Assembly: GCA_945643635.1 (NCBI GenBank)
Contig: CALZFC010000027.1
Span: 1-64,000 of the forward strand
Direction: 5' to 3'
Source of the DNA: Allodiplogaster sudhausi
Lineage: Eukaryota; Nematoda; Chromadorea; Rhabditida; Diplogasteridae
Length of the DNA stretch: 64,000 bases
Shown: positions 18,956 through 33,300 of the stretch, one piece after another
Layout of the letters: each line of letters starts with the position of its first letter
Position numbering within the stretch: the first letter of the stretch is position 1
Notes under the pieces: generated by a model
What the model was told of the DNA's origin: nothing
What the model saw: only the letters and a program-made list of their open reading frames with translations
The model's database searches: none
Position numbers and translations under genes: made by a program

Positions 18956-20830
18956 GGCATTGCCCGCGTAGGTTCGAACCCTGCTCGCTGCGGATCTTTT
19001 TGAAAATTATGTAAATAAATGAGATGAAAATAATCATGTGTAACAAAATTCGATCAGGATGAGATTCGAACTCACGCGGGAAATTCCCATTGGATTAGCA
19101 GTCCAACGCCTTAACCACTCGGCCACCTGATCAGACAATTTCATACAAAGACAAAAGTTTGTCTTTTGCCTGCTGTGCTCCATATTTATGAAACACTGCA
19201 AACAATGCGGTCTCAACTCCTTATTCACTGTCGATTAAGGAGGTTTGCATTTTCGTATAGATATGCAGCGATGTCCGAGTGGTTAAGGAGTTGGACTTGA
19301 AATCCAATGGGCATTGCCCGCGTAGGTTCGAACCCTGCTAGCTGCGGATCTTTTTGAGAATTATGTAAATAAATAAGATGAAAATAATCATGTGTAACAA
19401 AATTCGATCAGGATGAGATTCGAACTCACGCGGGAAATTCCCATTGGATTAGCAGTCCAACGCCTTAACCACTCGGCCACCTGATCTGACAAGTTCATAT
19501 GCGTCTCAACTCCGTATTCACTTTCGATAAAGGGGGTTTGAATTTCGTATAGATGTGCAGCGATGTCCGAGTGGTTAAGGAGTTGGACTTGAAATCCATG
19601 GGCATTGCCCGCGTAGGTTCGAACCCTGCTCGCTGCGGATCTTTTTGAAAATTATGTAAATAAATGAGACGAAAATAATCATGTGTAACAAAAATTCGAT
19701 CAGGATGAGATTCGAACTCACGCGGGAAATTCCCATTGGATTAGCAGTCCAACGCCTTAACTACGGCATTGCCCGCGTAGGTTCGAACCCTGCTCGCTGC
19801 GGATCTTTTTGAAAATTATGTAAATAAATGAGATGAAAATAATCATGTGTAACAAAAATTCGATCAGGATGAGATTCGAACTCACGCGGGAAATTCCCAT
19901 TGGATTAGCAGTCCAACGCCTTAACCACTCGGCCACCTGATCAGACAATTTCATACAAAGACAAAAAGAGTTTGTCTTTTGCCTGCTGTGCTCCATATTT
20001 ATGAAACACTGCAAACAATGCGGTCTCAACTCCTTATTCACTGTCGATTAAGGAGGTTTGCATTTTCGTATAGATATGCAGCGATGTCCGAGTGGTTAAG
20101 GAGTTGGACTTGAAATCCAATGGGCATTGCCCGCGTAGGTTCGAACCCTGCTAGCTGCGGATCTTTTTGAAATTATGTAAATAAATAAGATGAAAATAAT
20201 CATGTGTAACAAAAATTCGATCAGGATGAGATTCGAACTCACGCGGGAAATTCCCATTGGATTAGCAGTCCAACGCCTTAACCACTCGGCCACCTGATCT
20301 GACAAGTTTCATATGCGGTCTCAACTCCGTATTCACTTTCGATAAAGGGGTTTGAATTTTCGTATAGATGTGCAGCGATGTCCGAGTGGTTAAGGAGTTG
20401 GACTTGAAATCCAATGGGCATTGCCCGCGTAGGTTCGAACCCTGCTCGCTGCGGATCTTTTTGAAAATTATGTAAATAAATAAGATGAAAATAATCATGT
20501 GTAACAAAAATTCGATCAGGATGAGATTCGAACTCACGCGGTAAATTCCCATTGGATTAGCAGTCCAACGCCTTAACTACGGCATTGCCCGCGTAGGTTC
20601 GAACCCTGCTCGCTGCGGATCTTTTTGAAAATTATGTAAATAAATGAGATGAAAATAATCATGTGTAACAAAAATTCGATCAGGATGAGATTCGAACTCA
20701 CGCGGGAAATTCCCATTGGATTAGCAGTCCAACGCCTTAACCACTCGGCCACCTGATCTGACAAGTTCATATGCGGTCTCAACTCCGTATTCACTTTCGA
20801 TAAAGGGGGTTTGAATTTTCGTATAGATGT
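18956..20830. repeat. array block 3: fused and short units
   Basis: UGA gene starts: 19265, 19557, 20078, 20372. Fused remnants lie at 18,956, 19,767 and 20,582. Each fused remnant is followed by a full unit with the atatgcagcg 5' flank and/or a short 295-bp unit. Confidence 0.82.
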
Positions 20831-23181
20831 GCAGCGATGTCCGAGTGGTTAAGGAGTTGGACTTGAAATCCAATGGGCATTGCCCGCGTAGGTTCGAACC
20901 CTGCTCGCTGCGGATCTTTTTGAAAATTATGTAAATAAATGAGACGAAAATAATCATGTGTAACAAAAATTCGATCAGGATGAGATTCGAACTCACGCGG
21001 GAAATTCCCATTGGATTAGCAGTCCAACGCCTTAACCACTCGGCCACCTGATCAGACAATTTCATACAACGACAAAGAGTTTGTCTTTTGCCAGCTGTGC
21101 TCCATATTTATGAAACACTGCAAACAATGCGGTCTCAACTCCGTATTCACTGTCGATTAAGGAGGTTTGCATTTTCGTATAGATGTGCAGCGATGTTCGA
21201 GTGGTTAAGGAGTTGGACTTGAAATCCAATGGGCATTGCCCGCGTAGGTTCGAACCCTGCTCGCTGCGGATCTTTTTGAAAATTATGTAAATAAATGAGA
21301 TGAAAATAATCATGTGTAACAAAAATTCGATCAGGATGAGATTCGAACTCACGCGGGAAATTCCCATAGGATTAGCAGTCCAACGCCTTAACCACTCGGC
21401 CACCTGATCAGACAGTTTCATACAAAGACTCAAAGAGTTTGTCTGTTGATTGCTGTGCTCCATATTTATGAAACACTGCAAACAATGCGGTCTCAACTCC
21501 GTATTCACTGTCGATTAAGGAGGTTTGCATTTTCGTATAGATGTGCAGCGATGTTCGAGTGGTTAAGGAGTTGGACTTGAAATCCAATGGGCATTGCCAG
21601 CGTAGATTGGAACCCTGCTTGCTGCGGAACTTTTTTGAAAATTATGTAAATAAATAAGATGAAAATAATCATGTGTAACAACAATTCGATCAGGATGAGA
21701 TTCGAACTCACGCGGGAAATTCCCATTGGATTAGCAGTCCAACGCCTTAACCACTCGGCCACCTGATCAGACAAGTTCATACAAAGACAAAAAGAGTTTG
21801 TCTTTTGCCTGCTGTGCTCCATATTTATGAAACACTGCAGACAATGCGGTCTCAACTCCGTATTCACTTTCGATAAGGGGGTTTGAATTTTCGTATAGAT
21901 GTGCAGCGATATCCGAGTGGTTAAGGAGTTGGACTTGAAATCCAGTGGGCATTGCCCGCGTAGGTTCGAACCCTGCTCGCTGCGGATCTTTTTGAAAATT
22001 ATGTAAATAAATGAGATGAAAATAATCATGTGTAACAAAAATTCGATCAGGATGAGATTCGAACTCACGCGGGAAATTCCCATTGGATTAGCAGTCCAAC
22101 GCCTTAACCACTCGGCCACCTGATCAGACAATTTCATACAAAGACAAAGAGTTTGTCTTTTGCCAGCTGTGCTCCATATTTATGAAACACTGCAGACAAT
22201 GCGGTCTCAACTCCGTATTCACTTTCGATAAAGGGGGTTTGAATTTTCGTATAGATGTGCAGCGATGTCCGAGTGGTTAAGGAGTTGGACTTGAAATCCA
22301 ATGGGCATTGCCCGCGTAGGTTCGAACCCTGCTCGCTGCGGATCTTTTTGAAAATTATGTAAATAAATGAGATGAAAATAATCATGTGTAACAAAAATTC
22401 GATCAGGATGAGATTCGAACTCACGCGGGAAATTCCCATTGGATTAGCAGTCCAACGCCTTAACCACTCGGCCACCTGATCAGACAATTTCATACAAAGA
22501 CAAAGAGTTTGTCTTTTGCCAGCTGTGCTCCATATTTATGAAACACTGCAAACAATGCGGTCTCAACTCCGTATTCACTGTCGATTAAGGAGGTTTGCAT
22601 TTTCGTATAGATGTGCAGCGATGTCCGAGTGGTTAAGAAGTTGGACTTGAAATCCAATGGGCATTGCCCGCGTAGGTTCGAACCCTGCTCGCTGCGGATC
22701 TTTTTGAAAATTATGTAAATAAATAAGATGAAAATAATCATGTGTAACAAAAATTCGATCAGGATGAGATTCGAACTCACGCGGTAAATTCCCATTGGAT
22801 TAGCAGTCCAACGCCTTAACTACTCGGCCACCTGATCAGACAGTTTCATACAAAGACTCAAAGAGTTTGTCTGTTGCCTGCTGTGCTCCATATTTATGAA
22901 ACACTGCAAACAATGCGGTCTCAACTCCGTATTCACTGTCGATTAAGAAGGTTTGCATTTTCGTATAGATGTGCAGCGATGTCCGAGTGGTTAAGAAGTT
23001 GGACTTGAAATCCAATGGGCATTGCCCGCGTAGGTTCGAACCCTGCTCGCTGCGGATCTTTTTGAAAATTATGTAAATAAATAAGATGAAAATAATCATG
23101 TGTAACAAAAATTCGATCAGGATGAGATTCGAACTCACGCGGGAAATTCCCATTGGATTAGCAGTCCAACGCCTTAACTAC
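20831..23181. repeat. array block 4: copy of 16,608-18,955 offset by ~4,224 bp
   Basis: UGA gene starts: 20831, 21187, 21545, 21903, 22259, 22615, 22973. Each lies 4,223-4,225 bp from its counterpart (16608, 16964, 17321, 17679, 18034, 18390, 18748) and carries the same diagnostic variants. This is a segmental duplication spanning seven units. Confidence 0.88.
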
Positions 23182-26100
23182 GGCATTGCCCGCGTAGGTT
23201 CGAACCCTGCTCGCTGCGGATCTTTTTGAAAATTATGTAAATAAATGAGATGAAAATAATCATGTGTAACAAAAATTCGATCAGGATGAGATTCGAACTC
23301 ACGCGGGAAATTCCCATTGGATTAGCAGTCCAACGCCTTAACCACTCGGCCACCTGATCAGACAATTTCATACAAAGACAAAAAGAGTTTGTCTTTTGCC
23401 TGCTGTGCTCCATATTTATGAAACACTGCAAACAATGCGGTCTCAACTCCTTATTCACTGTCGATTAAGGAGGTTTGCATTTTCGTATAGATATGCAGCG
23501 ATGTCCGAGTGGTTAAGGAGTTGGACTTGAAATCCAATGGGCATTGCCCGCGTAGGTTCGAACCCTGCTAGCTGCGGATCTTTTTGAGAATTATGTAAAT
23601 AAATAAGATGAAAATAATCATGTGTAACAAAAATTCGATCAGGATGAGATTCGAACTCACGCGGGAAATTCCCATTGGATTAGCAGTCCAACGCCTTAAC
23701 CACTCGGCCACCTGATCTGACAAGTTCATATGCGGTCTCAACTCCGTATTCACTTTCGATAAAGGGGTTTGAATTTTCGTATAGATGTGCAGCGATGTCC
23801 GAGTGGTTAAGGAGTTGGACTTGAAATCCAATGGGCATTGCCCGCGTAGGTTCGAACCCTGCTCGCTGCGGATCTTTTTGAAAATTATGTAAATAAATGA
23901 GACGAAAATAATCATGTGTAACAAAATTCGATCAGGATGAGATTCGAACTCACGCGGGAAATTCCCATTGGATTAGCAGTCCAACGCCTTAACTACGGCA
24001 TTGCCCGCGTAGGTTCGAACCCTGCTCGCTGCGGATCTTTTTGAAAATTATGTAAATAAATGAGATGAAAATAATCATGTGTAACAAAAATTCGATCAGG
24101 ATGAGATTCGAACTCACGCGGGAAATTCCCATTGGATTAGCAGTCCAACGCCTTAACCACTCGGCCACCTGATCAGACAATTTCATACAAAGACAAAAAG
24201 AGTTTGTCTTTTGCCTGCTGTGCTCCATATTTATGAAACACTGCAAACAATGCGGTCTCAACTCCTTATTCACTGTCGATTAAGGAGGTTTGCATTTTCG
24301 TATAGATATGCAGCGATGTCCGAGTGGTTAAGGAGTTGGACTTGAAATCCAATGGGCATTGCCCGCGTAGGTTCGAACCCTGCTAGCTGCGGATCTTTTT
24401 GAGAATTATGTAAATAAATAAGATGAAAATAATCATGTGTAACAAAAATTCGATCAGGATGAGATTCGAACTCACGCGGGAAATTCCCATTGGATTAGCA
24501 GTCCAACGCCTTAACCACTCGGCCACCTGATCTGACAAGTTCATATGCGGTCTCAACTCCGTATTCACTTTCGATAAAGGGGGTTTGAATTTTCGTATAG
24601 ATGTGCAGCGATGTCCGAGTGGTTAAGGAGTTGGACTTGAAATCCAATGGGCATTGCCCGCGTAGGTTCGAACCCTGCTCGCTGCGGATCTTTTTGAAAA
24701 TTATGTAAATAAATAAGATGAAAATAATCATGTGTAACAAAAATTCGATCAGGATGAGATTCGAACTCACGCGGTAAATTCCCATTGGATTAGCAGTCCA
24801 ACGCCTTAACTACGGCATTGCCCGCGTAGGTTCGAACCCTGCTCGCTGCGGATCTTTTTGAAAATTATGTAAATAAATGAGATGAAAATAATCATGTGTA
24901 ACAAAAATTCGATCAGGATGAGATTCGAACTCACGCGGGAAATTCCCATTGGATTAGCAGTCCAACGCCTTAACCACTCGGCCACCTGATCAGACAATTT
25001 CATACAAAGACAAAAAGAGTTTGTCTTTTGCCTGCTGTGCTCCATATTTATGAAACACTGCAAACAATGCGGTCTCAACTCCTTATTCACTGTCGATTAA
25101 GGAGGTTTGCATTTTCGTATAGATATGCAGCGATGTCCGAGTGGTTAAGGAGTTGGACTTGAAATCCAATGGGCATTGCCCGCGTAGGTTCGAACCCTGC
25201 TAGCTGCGGATCTTTTTGAAAATTATGTAAATAAATAAGATGAAAATAATCATGTGTAACAAAAATTCGATCAGGATGAGATTCGAACTCACGCGGGAAA
25301 TTCCCATTGGATTAGCAGTCCAACGCCTTAACCACTCGGCCACCTGATCAGACAATTTCATACAACGACAAAGAGTTTGTCTTTTGCCAGCTGTGCTCCA
25401 TATTTATGAAACACTGCAAACAATGCGGTCTCAACTCCGTATTCACTGTCGATTAAGGAGGTTTGCATTTTCGTATAGATGTGCAGCGATGTTCGAGTGG
25501 TTAAGGAGTTGGACTTGAAATCCAATGGGCATTGCCCGCGTAGGTTCGAACCCTGCTCGCTGCGGATCTTTTTGAAAATTATGTAAATAAATGAGATGAA
25601 AATAATCATGTGTAACAAAAATTCGATCAGGATGAGATTCGAACTCACGCGGGAAATTCCCATTGGATTAGCAGTCCAACGCCTTAACTACGGCATTGCC
25701 CGCGTAGGTTCGAACCCTGCTCGCTGCGGATCTTTTTGAAAATTATGTAAATAAATGAGATGAAAATAATCATGTGTAACAAAAATTCGATCAGGATGAG
25801 ATTCGAACTCACGCGGGAAATTCCCATTGGATTAGCAGTCCAACGCCTTAACCACTCGGCCACCTGATCAGACAATTTCATACAAAGACAAAAAGAGTTT
25901 GTCTTTTGCCTGCTGTGCTCCATATTTATGAAACACTGCAAACAATGCGGTCTCAACTCCTTATTCACTGTCGATTAAGGAGGTTTGCATTTTCGTATAG
26001 ATATGCAGCGATGTCCGAGTGGTTAAGGAGTTGGACTTGAAATCCAATGGGCATTGCCCGCGTAGGTTCGAACCCTGCTAGCTGCGGATCTTTTTGAGAA

Positions 26101-27993
26101 TTATGTAAATAAATAAGATGAAAATAATCATGTGTAACAAAAATTCGATCAGGATGAGATTCGAACTCACGCGGGAAATTCCCATTGGATTAGCAGTCCA
26201 ACGCCTTAACCACTCGGCCACCTGATCTGACAAGTTCATATGCGGTCTCAACTCCGTATTCACTTTCGATAAAGGGGGTTTGAATTTTCGTATAGATGTG
26301 CAGCGATGTCCGAGTGGTTAAGGAGTTGGACTTGAAATCCAATGGGCATTGCCCGCGTAGGTTCGAACCCTGCTCGCTGCGGATCTTTTTGAAAATTATG
26401 TAAAAAATGAGACGAAAATAATCATGTGTAACAAAAATTCGATCAGGATGAGATTCGAACTCACGCGGGAAATTCCCATTGGATTAGCAGTCCAACGCCT
26501 TAACTACGGCATTGCCCGCGTAGGTTCGAACCCTGCTCGCTGCGGATCTTTTTGAAAATTATGTAAATAAATGAGATGAAAATAATCATGTGTAACAAAA
26601 ATTCGATCAGGATGAGATTCGAACTCACGCGGGAAATTCCCATTAGATTAGCAGTCCAACGCCTTAACCACTCGGCCACCTGATCAGACAATTTCATACA
26701 AAGACAAAAAGAGTTTGTCTTTTGCCTGCTGTGCTCCATATTTATGAAACACTGCAAACAATGCGGTCTCAACTCCTTATTCACTGTCGATTAAGGAGGT
26801 TTGCATTTTCGTATAGATATGCAGCGATGTCCGAGTGGTTAAGGAGTTGGACTTGAAATCCAATGGGCATTGCCCGCGTAGGTTCGAACCCTGCTAGCTG
26901 CGGATCTTTTTGAGAATTATGTAAATAAATAAGATGAAAATAATCATGTGTAACAAAAATTCGATCAGGATGAGATTCGAACTCACGCGGGAAATTCCCA
27001 TTGGATTAGCAGTCCAACGCCTTAACCACTCGGCCACCTGATCTGACAAGTTCATATGCGGTCTCAACTCCGTATTCACTTTCGATAAAGGGGGTTTGAA
27101 TTTTCGTATAGATGTGCAGCGATGTCCGAGTGGTTAAGGAGTTGGACTTGAAATCCAATGGGCATTGCCCGCGTAGGTTCGAACCCTGCTCGCTGCGGAT
27201 CTTTTTGAAAATTATGTAAATAAATAAGATGAAAATAATCATGTGTAACAAAAATTCGATCAGGATGAGATTCGAACTCACGCGGTAAATTCCCATTGGA
27301 TTAGCAGTCCAACGCCTTAACTACGGCATTGCCCGCGTAGGTTCGAACCCTGCTCGCTGCGGATCTTTTTGAAAATTATGTAAATAAATGAGATGAAAAT
27401 AATCATGTGTAACAAAAATTCGATCAGGATGAGATTCGAACTCACGCGGGAAATTCCCATTGGATTAGCAGTCCAACGCCTTAACCACTCGGCCACCTGA
27501 TCAGACAATTTCATACAAAGACAAAAAGAGTTTGTCTTTTGCCTGCTGTGCTCCATATTTATGAAACACTGCAAACAATGCGGTCTCAACTCCTTATTCA
27601 CTGTCGATTAAGGAGGTTTGCATTTTCGTATAGATATGCAGCGATGTCCGAGTGGTTAAGGAGTTGGACTTGAAATCCAATGGGCATTGCCCGCGTAGGT
27701 TCGAACCCTGCTAGCTGCGGATCTTTTTGAGAATTATGTAAATAAATAAGATGAAAATAATCATGTGTAACAAAAATTCGATCAGGATGAGATTCGAACT
27801 CACGCGGGAAATTCCCATTGGATTAGCAGTCCAACGCCTTAACCACTCGGCCACCTGATCAGACAATTTCATACAAAGACAAAGAGTTTGTCTTTTGCCA
27901 GCTGTGCTCCATATTTATGAAACACTGCAAACAATGCGGTCTCAACTCCGTATTCACTGTCGATTAAGGAGGTTTGCATTTTCGTATAGATGT
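23182..27993. repeat. array block 5: ~816-bp higher-order repeat
   Basis: UGA gene starts: 23495, 23789, 24310, 24605, 25127, 25483, 26005, 26300, 26821, 27116, 27638. Fused remnants at 23,182, 23,998, 24,814, 25,693, 26,509 and 27,326 mark a period of 816-817 bp, with one 879-bp step. Each period is a fused remnant, a full unit with an atatgcagcg flank, and a following unit preceded by the short spacer (ctgatctgacaagttc). Confidence 0.88.
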
Positions 27994-30344
27994 GCAGCGA
28001 TGTTCGAGTGGTTAAGGAGTTGGACTTGAAATCCAATGGGCATTGCCCGCGTAGGTTCGAACCCTGCTCGCTGCGGATCTTTTTGAAAATTATGTAAATA
28101 AATGAGATGAAAATAATCATGTGTAACAAAAATTCGATCAGGATGAGATTCGAACTCACGCGGGAAATTCCCATAGGATTAGCAGTCCAACGCCTTAACC
28201 ACTCGGCCACCTGATCAGACAGTTTCATACAAAGACTCAAAGAGTTTGTCTGTTGATTGCAGTGCTCCATATTTATGAAACACTGCAGACAATGCGGTCT
28301 CAACTCCGTATTCACTTTCGATAAAGGGGTTTGAATTTTCGTATAGATGTGCAGCGATATCCGAGTGGTTAAGGAGTTGGACTTGAAATCCAATGGGCAT
28401 TGCCCGCGTAGGTTCGAACCCTGCTCGCTGCGGATCTTTTTGAAAATTATGTAAATAAATGAGATGAAAATAATCATGTGTAACAAAAATTCGATCAGGA
28501 TGAGATTCGAACTCACGCGGGAAATTCCCATTGGATTAGCAGTCCAACGCCTTAACCACTCGGCCACCTGATCAGACAATTTCATACAACGACAAAGAGT
28601 TTGTCTTTTGCCAGCTGTGCTCCATATTTATGAAACACTGCAAACAATGCGGTCTCAACTCCGTATTCACTGTCGACTAAGGGCGTTTGAATTTTCGTAT
28701 AGATGTGCAGCGATGTTCGAGTGGTTAAGGAGTTGGACTTGAAATCCAATGGGCATTGCCAGCGTAGATTGGAACCCTGCTTGCTGCGGAACTTTTTTGA
28801 AAATTATGTAAATAAATAAGATGAAAATAATCATGTGTAACAAAATTCGATCAGGATGAGATTCGAACTCACGCGGGAAATTCCCATTGGATTAGCAGTC
28901 CAACGCCTTAACCACTCGGCCACCTGATCAGACAAGTTCATACAAAGACAAAAAGAGTTTGTCTTTTGCCTGCTGTGCTCCATATTTATGAAACACTGCA
29001 GACAATGCGGTCTCAACTCCGTATTCACTTTCGATAAAGGGGGTTTGAATTTTCGTATAGATGTGCAGCGATATCCGAGTGGTTAAGGAGTTGGACTTGA
29101 AATCCAATGGGCATTGCCCGCGTAGGTTCGAACCCTGCTCGCTGCGGATCTTTTTGAAAATTATGTAAATAAATGAGATGAAAATAATCATGTGTAACAA
29201 AAATTCGATCAGGATGAGATTCGAACTCACGCGGGAAATTCCCATTGGATTAGCAGTCCAACGCCTTAACCACTCGGCCACCTGATCAGACAATTTCATA
29301 CAAAGACAAAGAGTTTGTCTTTTGCCAGCTGTGCTCCATATTTATGAAACACTGCAGACAATGCGGTCTCAACTCCGTATTCACTTTCGATAAAGGGGGT
29401 TTGAATTTTCGTATAGATGTGCAGCGATGTCCGAGTGGTTAAGGAGTTGGACTTGAAATCCAATGGGCATTGCCCGCGTAGGTTCGAACCCTGCTCGCTG
29501 CGGATCTTTTTGAAAATTATGTAAATAAATGAGATGAAAATAATCATGTGTAACAAAAATTCGATCAGGATGAGATTCGAACTCACGCGGGAAATTCCCA
29601 TTGGATTAGCAGTCCAACGCCTTAACCACTCGGCCACCTGATCAGACAATTTCATACAAAGACAAAGAGTTTGTCTTTTGCCAGCTGTGCTCCATATTTA
29701 TGAAACACTGCAAACAATGCGGTCTCAACTCCGTATTCACTGTCGATTAAGGAGGTTTGCATTTTCGTATAGATGTGCAGCGATGTCCGAGTGGTTAAGA
29801 AGTTGGACTTGAAATCCAATGGGCATTGCCCGCGTAGGTTCGAACCCTGCTCGCTGCGGATCTTTTTGAAAATTATGTAAATAAATAAGATGAAAATAAT
29901 CATGTGTAACAAAAATTCGATCAGGATGAGATTCGAACTCACGCGGTAAATTCCCATTGGATTAGCAGTCCAACGCCTTAACTACTCGGCCACCTGATCA
30001 GACAGTTTCATACAAAGACTCAAAGAGTTTGACTGTTGCCTGCTGTGCTCCATATTTATGAAACACTGCAAACAATGCGGTCTCAACTCCGTATTCACTG
30101 TCGATTAAGAAGGTTTGCATTTTCGTATAGATGTGCAGCGATGTCCGAGTGGTTAAGAAGTTGGACTTGAAATCCAATGGGCATTGCCCGCGTAGGTTCG
30201 AACCCTGCTAGCTGCGGATCTTTTTGAAAATTATGTAAATAAATAAGATGAAAATAATCATGTGTAACAAAAATTCGATCAGGATGAGATTCGAACTCAC
30301 GCGGGAAATTCCCATTGGATTAGCAGTCCAACGCCTTAACTACG
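27994..30344. repeat. array block 6: third copy of the multi-unit segment, offset ~7,162 bp from block 4
   Basis: UGA gene starts: 27994, 28351, 28707, 29065, 29421, 29777, 30135. From 28,707 to the fused remnant at 30,345 every landmark lies 7,162-7,163 bp from block 4 (21,545-23,182), with matching variants. Confidence 0.85.
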
Positions 30345-33300
30345 GCATTGCCCGCGTAGGTTCGAACCCTGCTCGCTGCGGATCTTTTTGAAAATTATGT
30401 AAATAAATGAGATGAAAATAATCATGTGTAACAAAAATTCGATCAGGATGAGATTCGAACTCACGCGGGAAATTCCCATTGGATTAGCAGTCCAACGCCT
30501 TAACCACTCGGCCACCTGATCAGACAATTTCATACAAAGACAAAAAGAGTTTGTCTTTTGCCTGCTGTGCTCCATATTTATGAAACACTGCAAACAATGC
30601 GGTCTCAACTCCGTATTCACTGTCGATTAAGGAGGTTTGCATTTTCGTATAGATATGCAGCGATGTCCGAGTGGTTAAGGAGTTGGACTTGAAATCCAAT
30701 GGGCATTGCCCGCGTAGGTTCGAACCCTGCTCGCTGCGGATCTTTTTGAAAATTATGTAAATAAATAAGATGAAAATAATCATGTGTAACAAAAATTCGA
30801 TCAGGATGAGATTCGAACTCACGCGGTAAATTCCCATTGGATTAGCAGTCCAACGCCTTAACTACTCGGCCACCTGATCAGACAGTTTCATACAAAGACT
30901 CAAAGAGTTTGTCTGTTGCCTGCTGTGCTCCATATTTATGAAACACTGCAAACAATGCGGTCTCAACTCCGTATTCACTGTCGATTAAGAAGGTTTGCAT
31001 TTTCGTATAGATGTGCAGCGATGTCCGAGTGGTTAAGAAGTTGGACTTGAAATCCAATGGGCATTGCCCGCGTAGGTTCGAACCCTGCTAGCTGCGGATC
31101 TTTTTGAAAATTATGTAAATAAATAAGATGAAAATAATCATGTGTAACAAAAATTCGATCAGGATGAGATTCGAACTCACGCGGGAAATTCCCATTGGAT
31201 TAGCAGTCCAACGCCTTAACTACGGCATTGCCCGCGTAGGTTCGAACCCTGCTAGCTGCGGATCTTTTTGAGAATTATGTAAATAAATAAGATGAAAATA
31301 ATCATGTGTAACAAAAATTCGATCAGGATGAGATTCGAACTCACGCGGGAAATTCCCATTGGATTAGCAGTCCAACGCCTTAACCACTCGGCCACCTGAT
31401 CTGACAAGTTCATATGCGGTCTCAACTCCGTATTCACTTTCGATAAAGGGGTTTGAATTTCGTATAGATGTGCAGCGATGTCCGAGTGGTTAAGGAGTTG
31501 GACTTGAAATCCAATGGGCATTGCCCGCGTAGGTTCGAACCCTGCTCGCTGCGGATCTTTTTGAAAATTATGTAAATAAATAAGATGAAAATAATCATGT
31601 GTAACAAAAATTCGATCAGGATGAGATTCGAACTCACGCGGTAAATTCCCATTGATTAGCAGTCCAACGCCTTAACTACGGCATTGCCCGCGTAGGTTCG
31701 AACCCTGCTCGCTGCGGATCTTTTTGAAAATTATGTAAATAAATGAGATGAAAATAATCATGTGTAACAAAATTCGATCAGGATGAGATTCGAACTCACG
31801 CGGGAAATTCCCATTGGATTAGCAGTCCAACGCCTTAACCACTCGGCCACCTGATCAGACAATTTCATACAAAGACAAAAAGAGTTTGTCTTTTGCCTGC
31901 TGTGCTCCATATTTATGAAACACTGCAAACAATGCGGTCTCAACTCCGTATTCACTGTCGATTAAGGAGGTTTGCATTTTCGTATAGATGTGCAGCGATG
32001 TCCGAGTGGTTAAGGAGTTGGACTTGAAATCCAATGGGCATTGCCCGCGTAGGTTCGAACCCTGCTAGCTGCGGATCTTTTTGAGAATTATGTAAATAAA
32101 TAAGATGAAAATAATCATGTGTAACAAAAATTCGATCAGGATGAGATTCGAACTCACGCGGGAAATTCCCATTGGATTAGCAGTCCAACGCCTTAACCAC
32201 TCGGCCACCTGATCAGACAATTTCATACAACGACAAAGAGTTTGTCTTTTGCCAGCTGTGCTCCATATTTATGAAACACTGCAAACAATGCGGTCTCAAC
32301 TCCGTATTCACTGTCGATTAAGGAGGTTTGCATTTTCGTATAGATGTGCAGCGATGTTCGAGTGGTTAAGGAGTTGGACTTGAAATCCAATGGGCATTGC
32401 CAGCGTAGATTGGAACCCTGCTTGCTGCGGAACTTTTTTGAAAATTATGTAAATAAATAAGATGAAAATAATCATGTGTAACAAAAATTCGATCAGGATG
32501 AGATTCGAACTCACGCGGGAAATTCCCATTGGATTAGCAGTCCAACGCCTTAACCACTCGGCCACCTGATCAGACAATTTCATACAAAGACAAAAGAGTT
32601 TGTCTTTTGCCTGCTGTGCTCCATATTTATGAAACACTGCAAACAATGCGGTCTCAACTCCGTATTCACTGTCGATTAAGGAGGTTTGCATTTTCGTATA
32701 GATATGCAGCGATGTCCGAGTGGTTAAGGAGTTGGACTTGAAATCCAATGGGCATTGCCCGCGTAGGTTCGAACCCTGCTCGCTGCGGATCTTTTTGAAA
32801 ATTATGTAAATAAATAAGATGAAAATAATCATGTGTAACAAAAATTCGATCAGGATGAGATTCGAACTCACGCGGGAAATTCCCATTGGATTAGCAGTCC
32901 AACGCCTTAACCACTCGGCCACCTGATCAGACAATTTCATACAACGACAAAGAGTTTGTCTTTTGCCAGCTGTGCTCCATATTTATGAAACACTGCAAAC
33001 AATGCGGTCTCAACTCCGTATTCACTGTCGATTAAGGAGGTTTGCATTTTCGTATAGATGTGCAGCGATGTTCGAGTGGTTAAGGAGTTGGACTTGAAAT
33101 CCAATGGGCATTGCCAGCGTAGATTGGAACCCTGCTTGCTGCGGAACTTTTTTGAAAATTATGTAAATAAATAAGATGAAAATAATCATGTGTAACAAAA
33201 ATTCGATCAGGATGAGATTCGAACTCACGCGGGAAATTCCCATTGGATTAGCAGTCCAACGCCTTAACCACTCGGCCACCTGATCAGACAAGTTCATACA

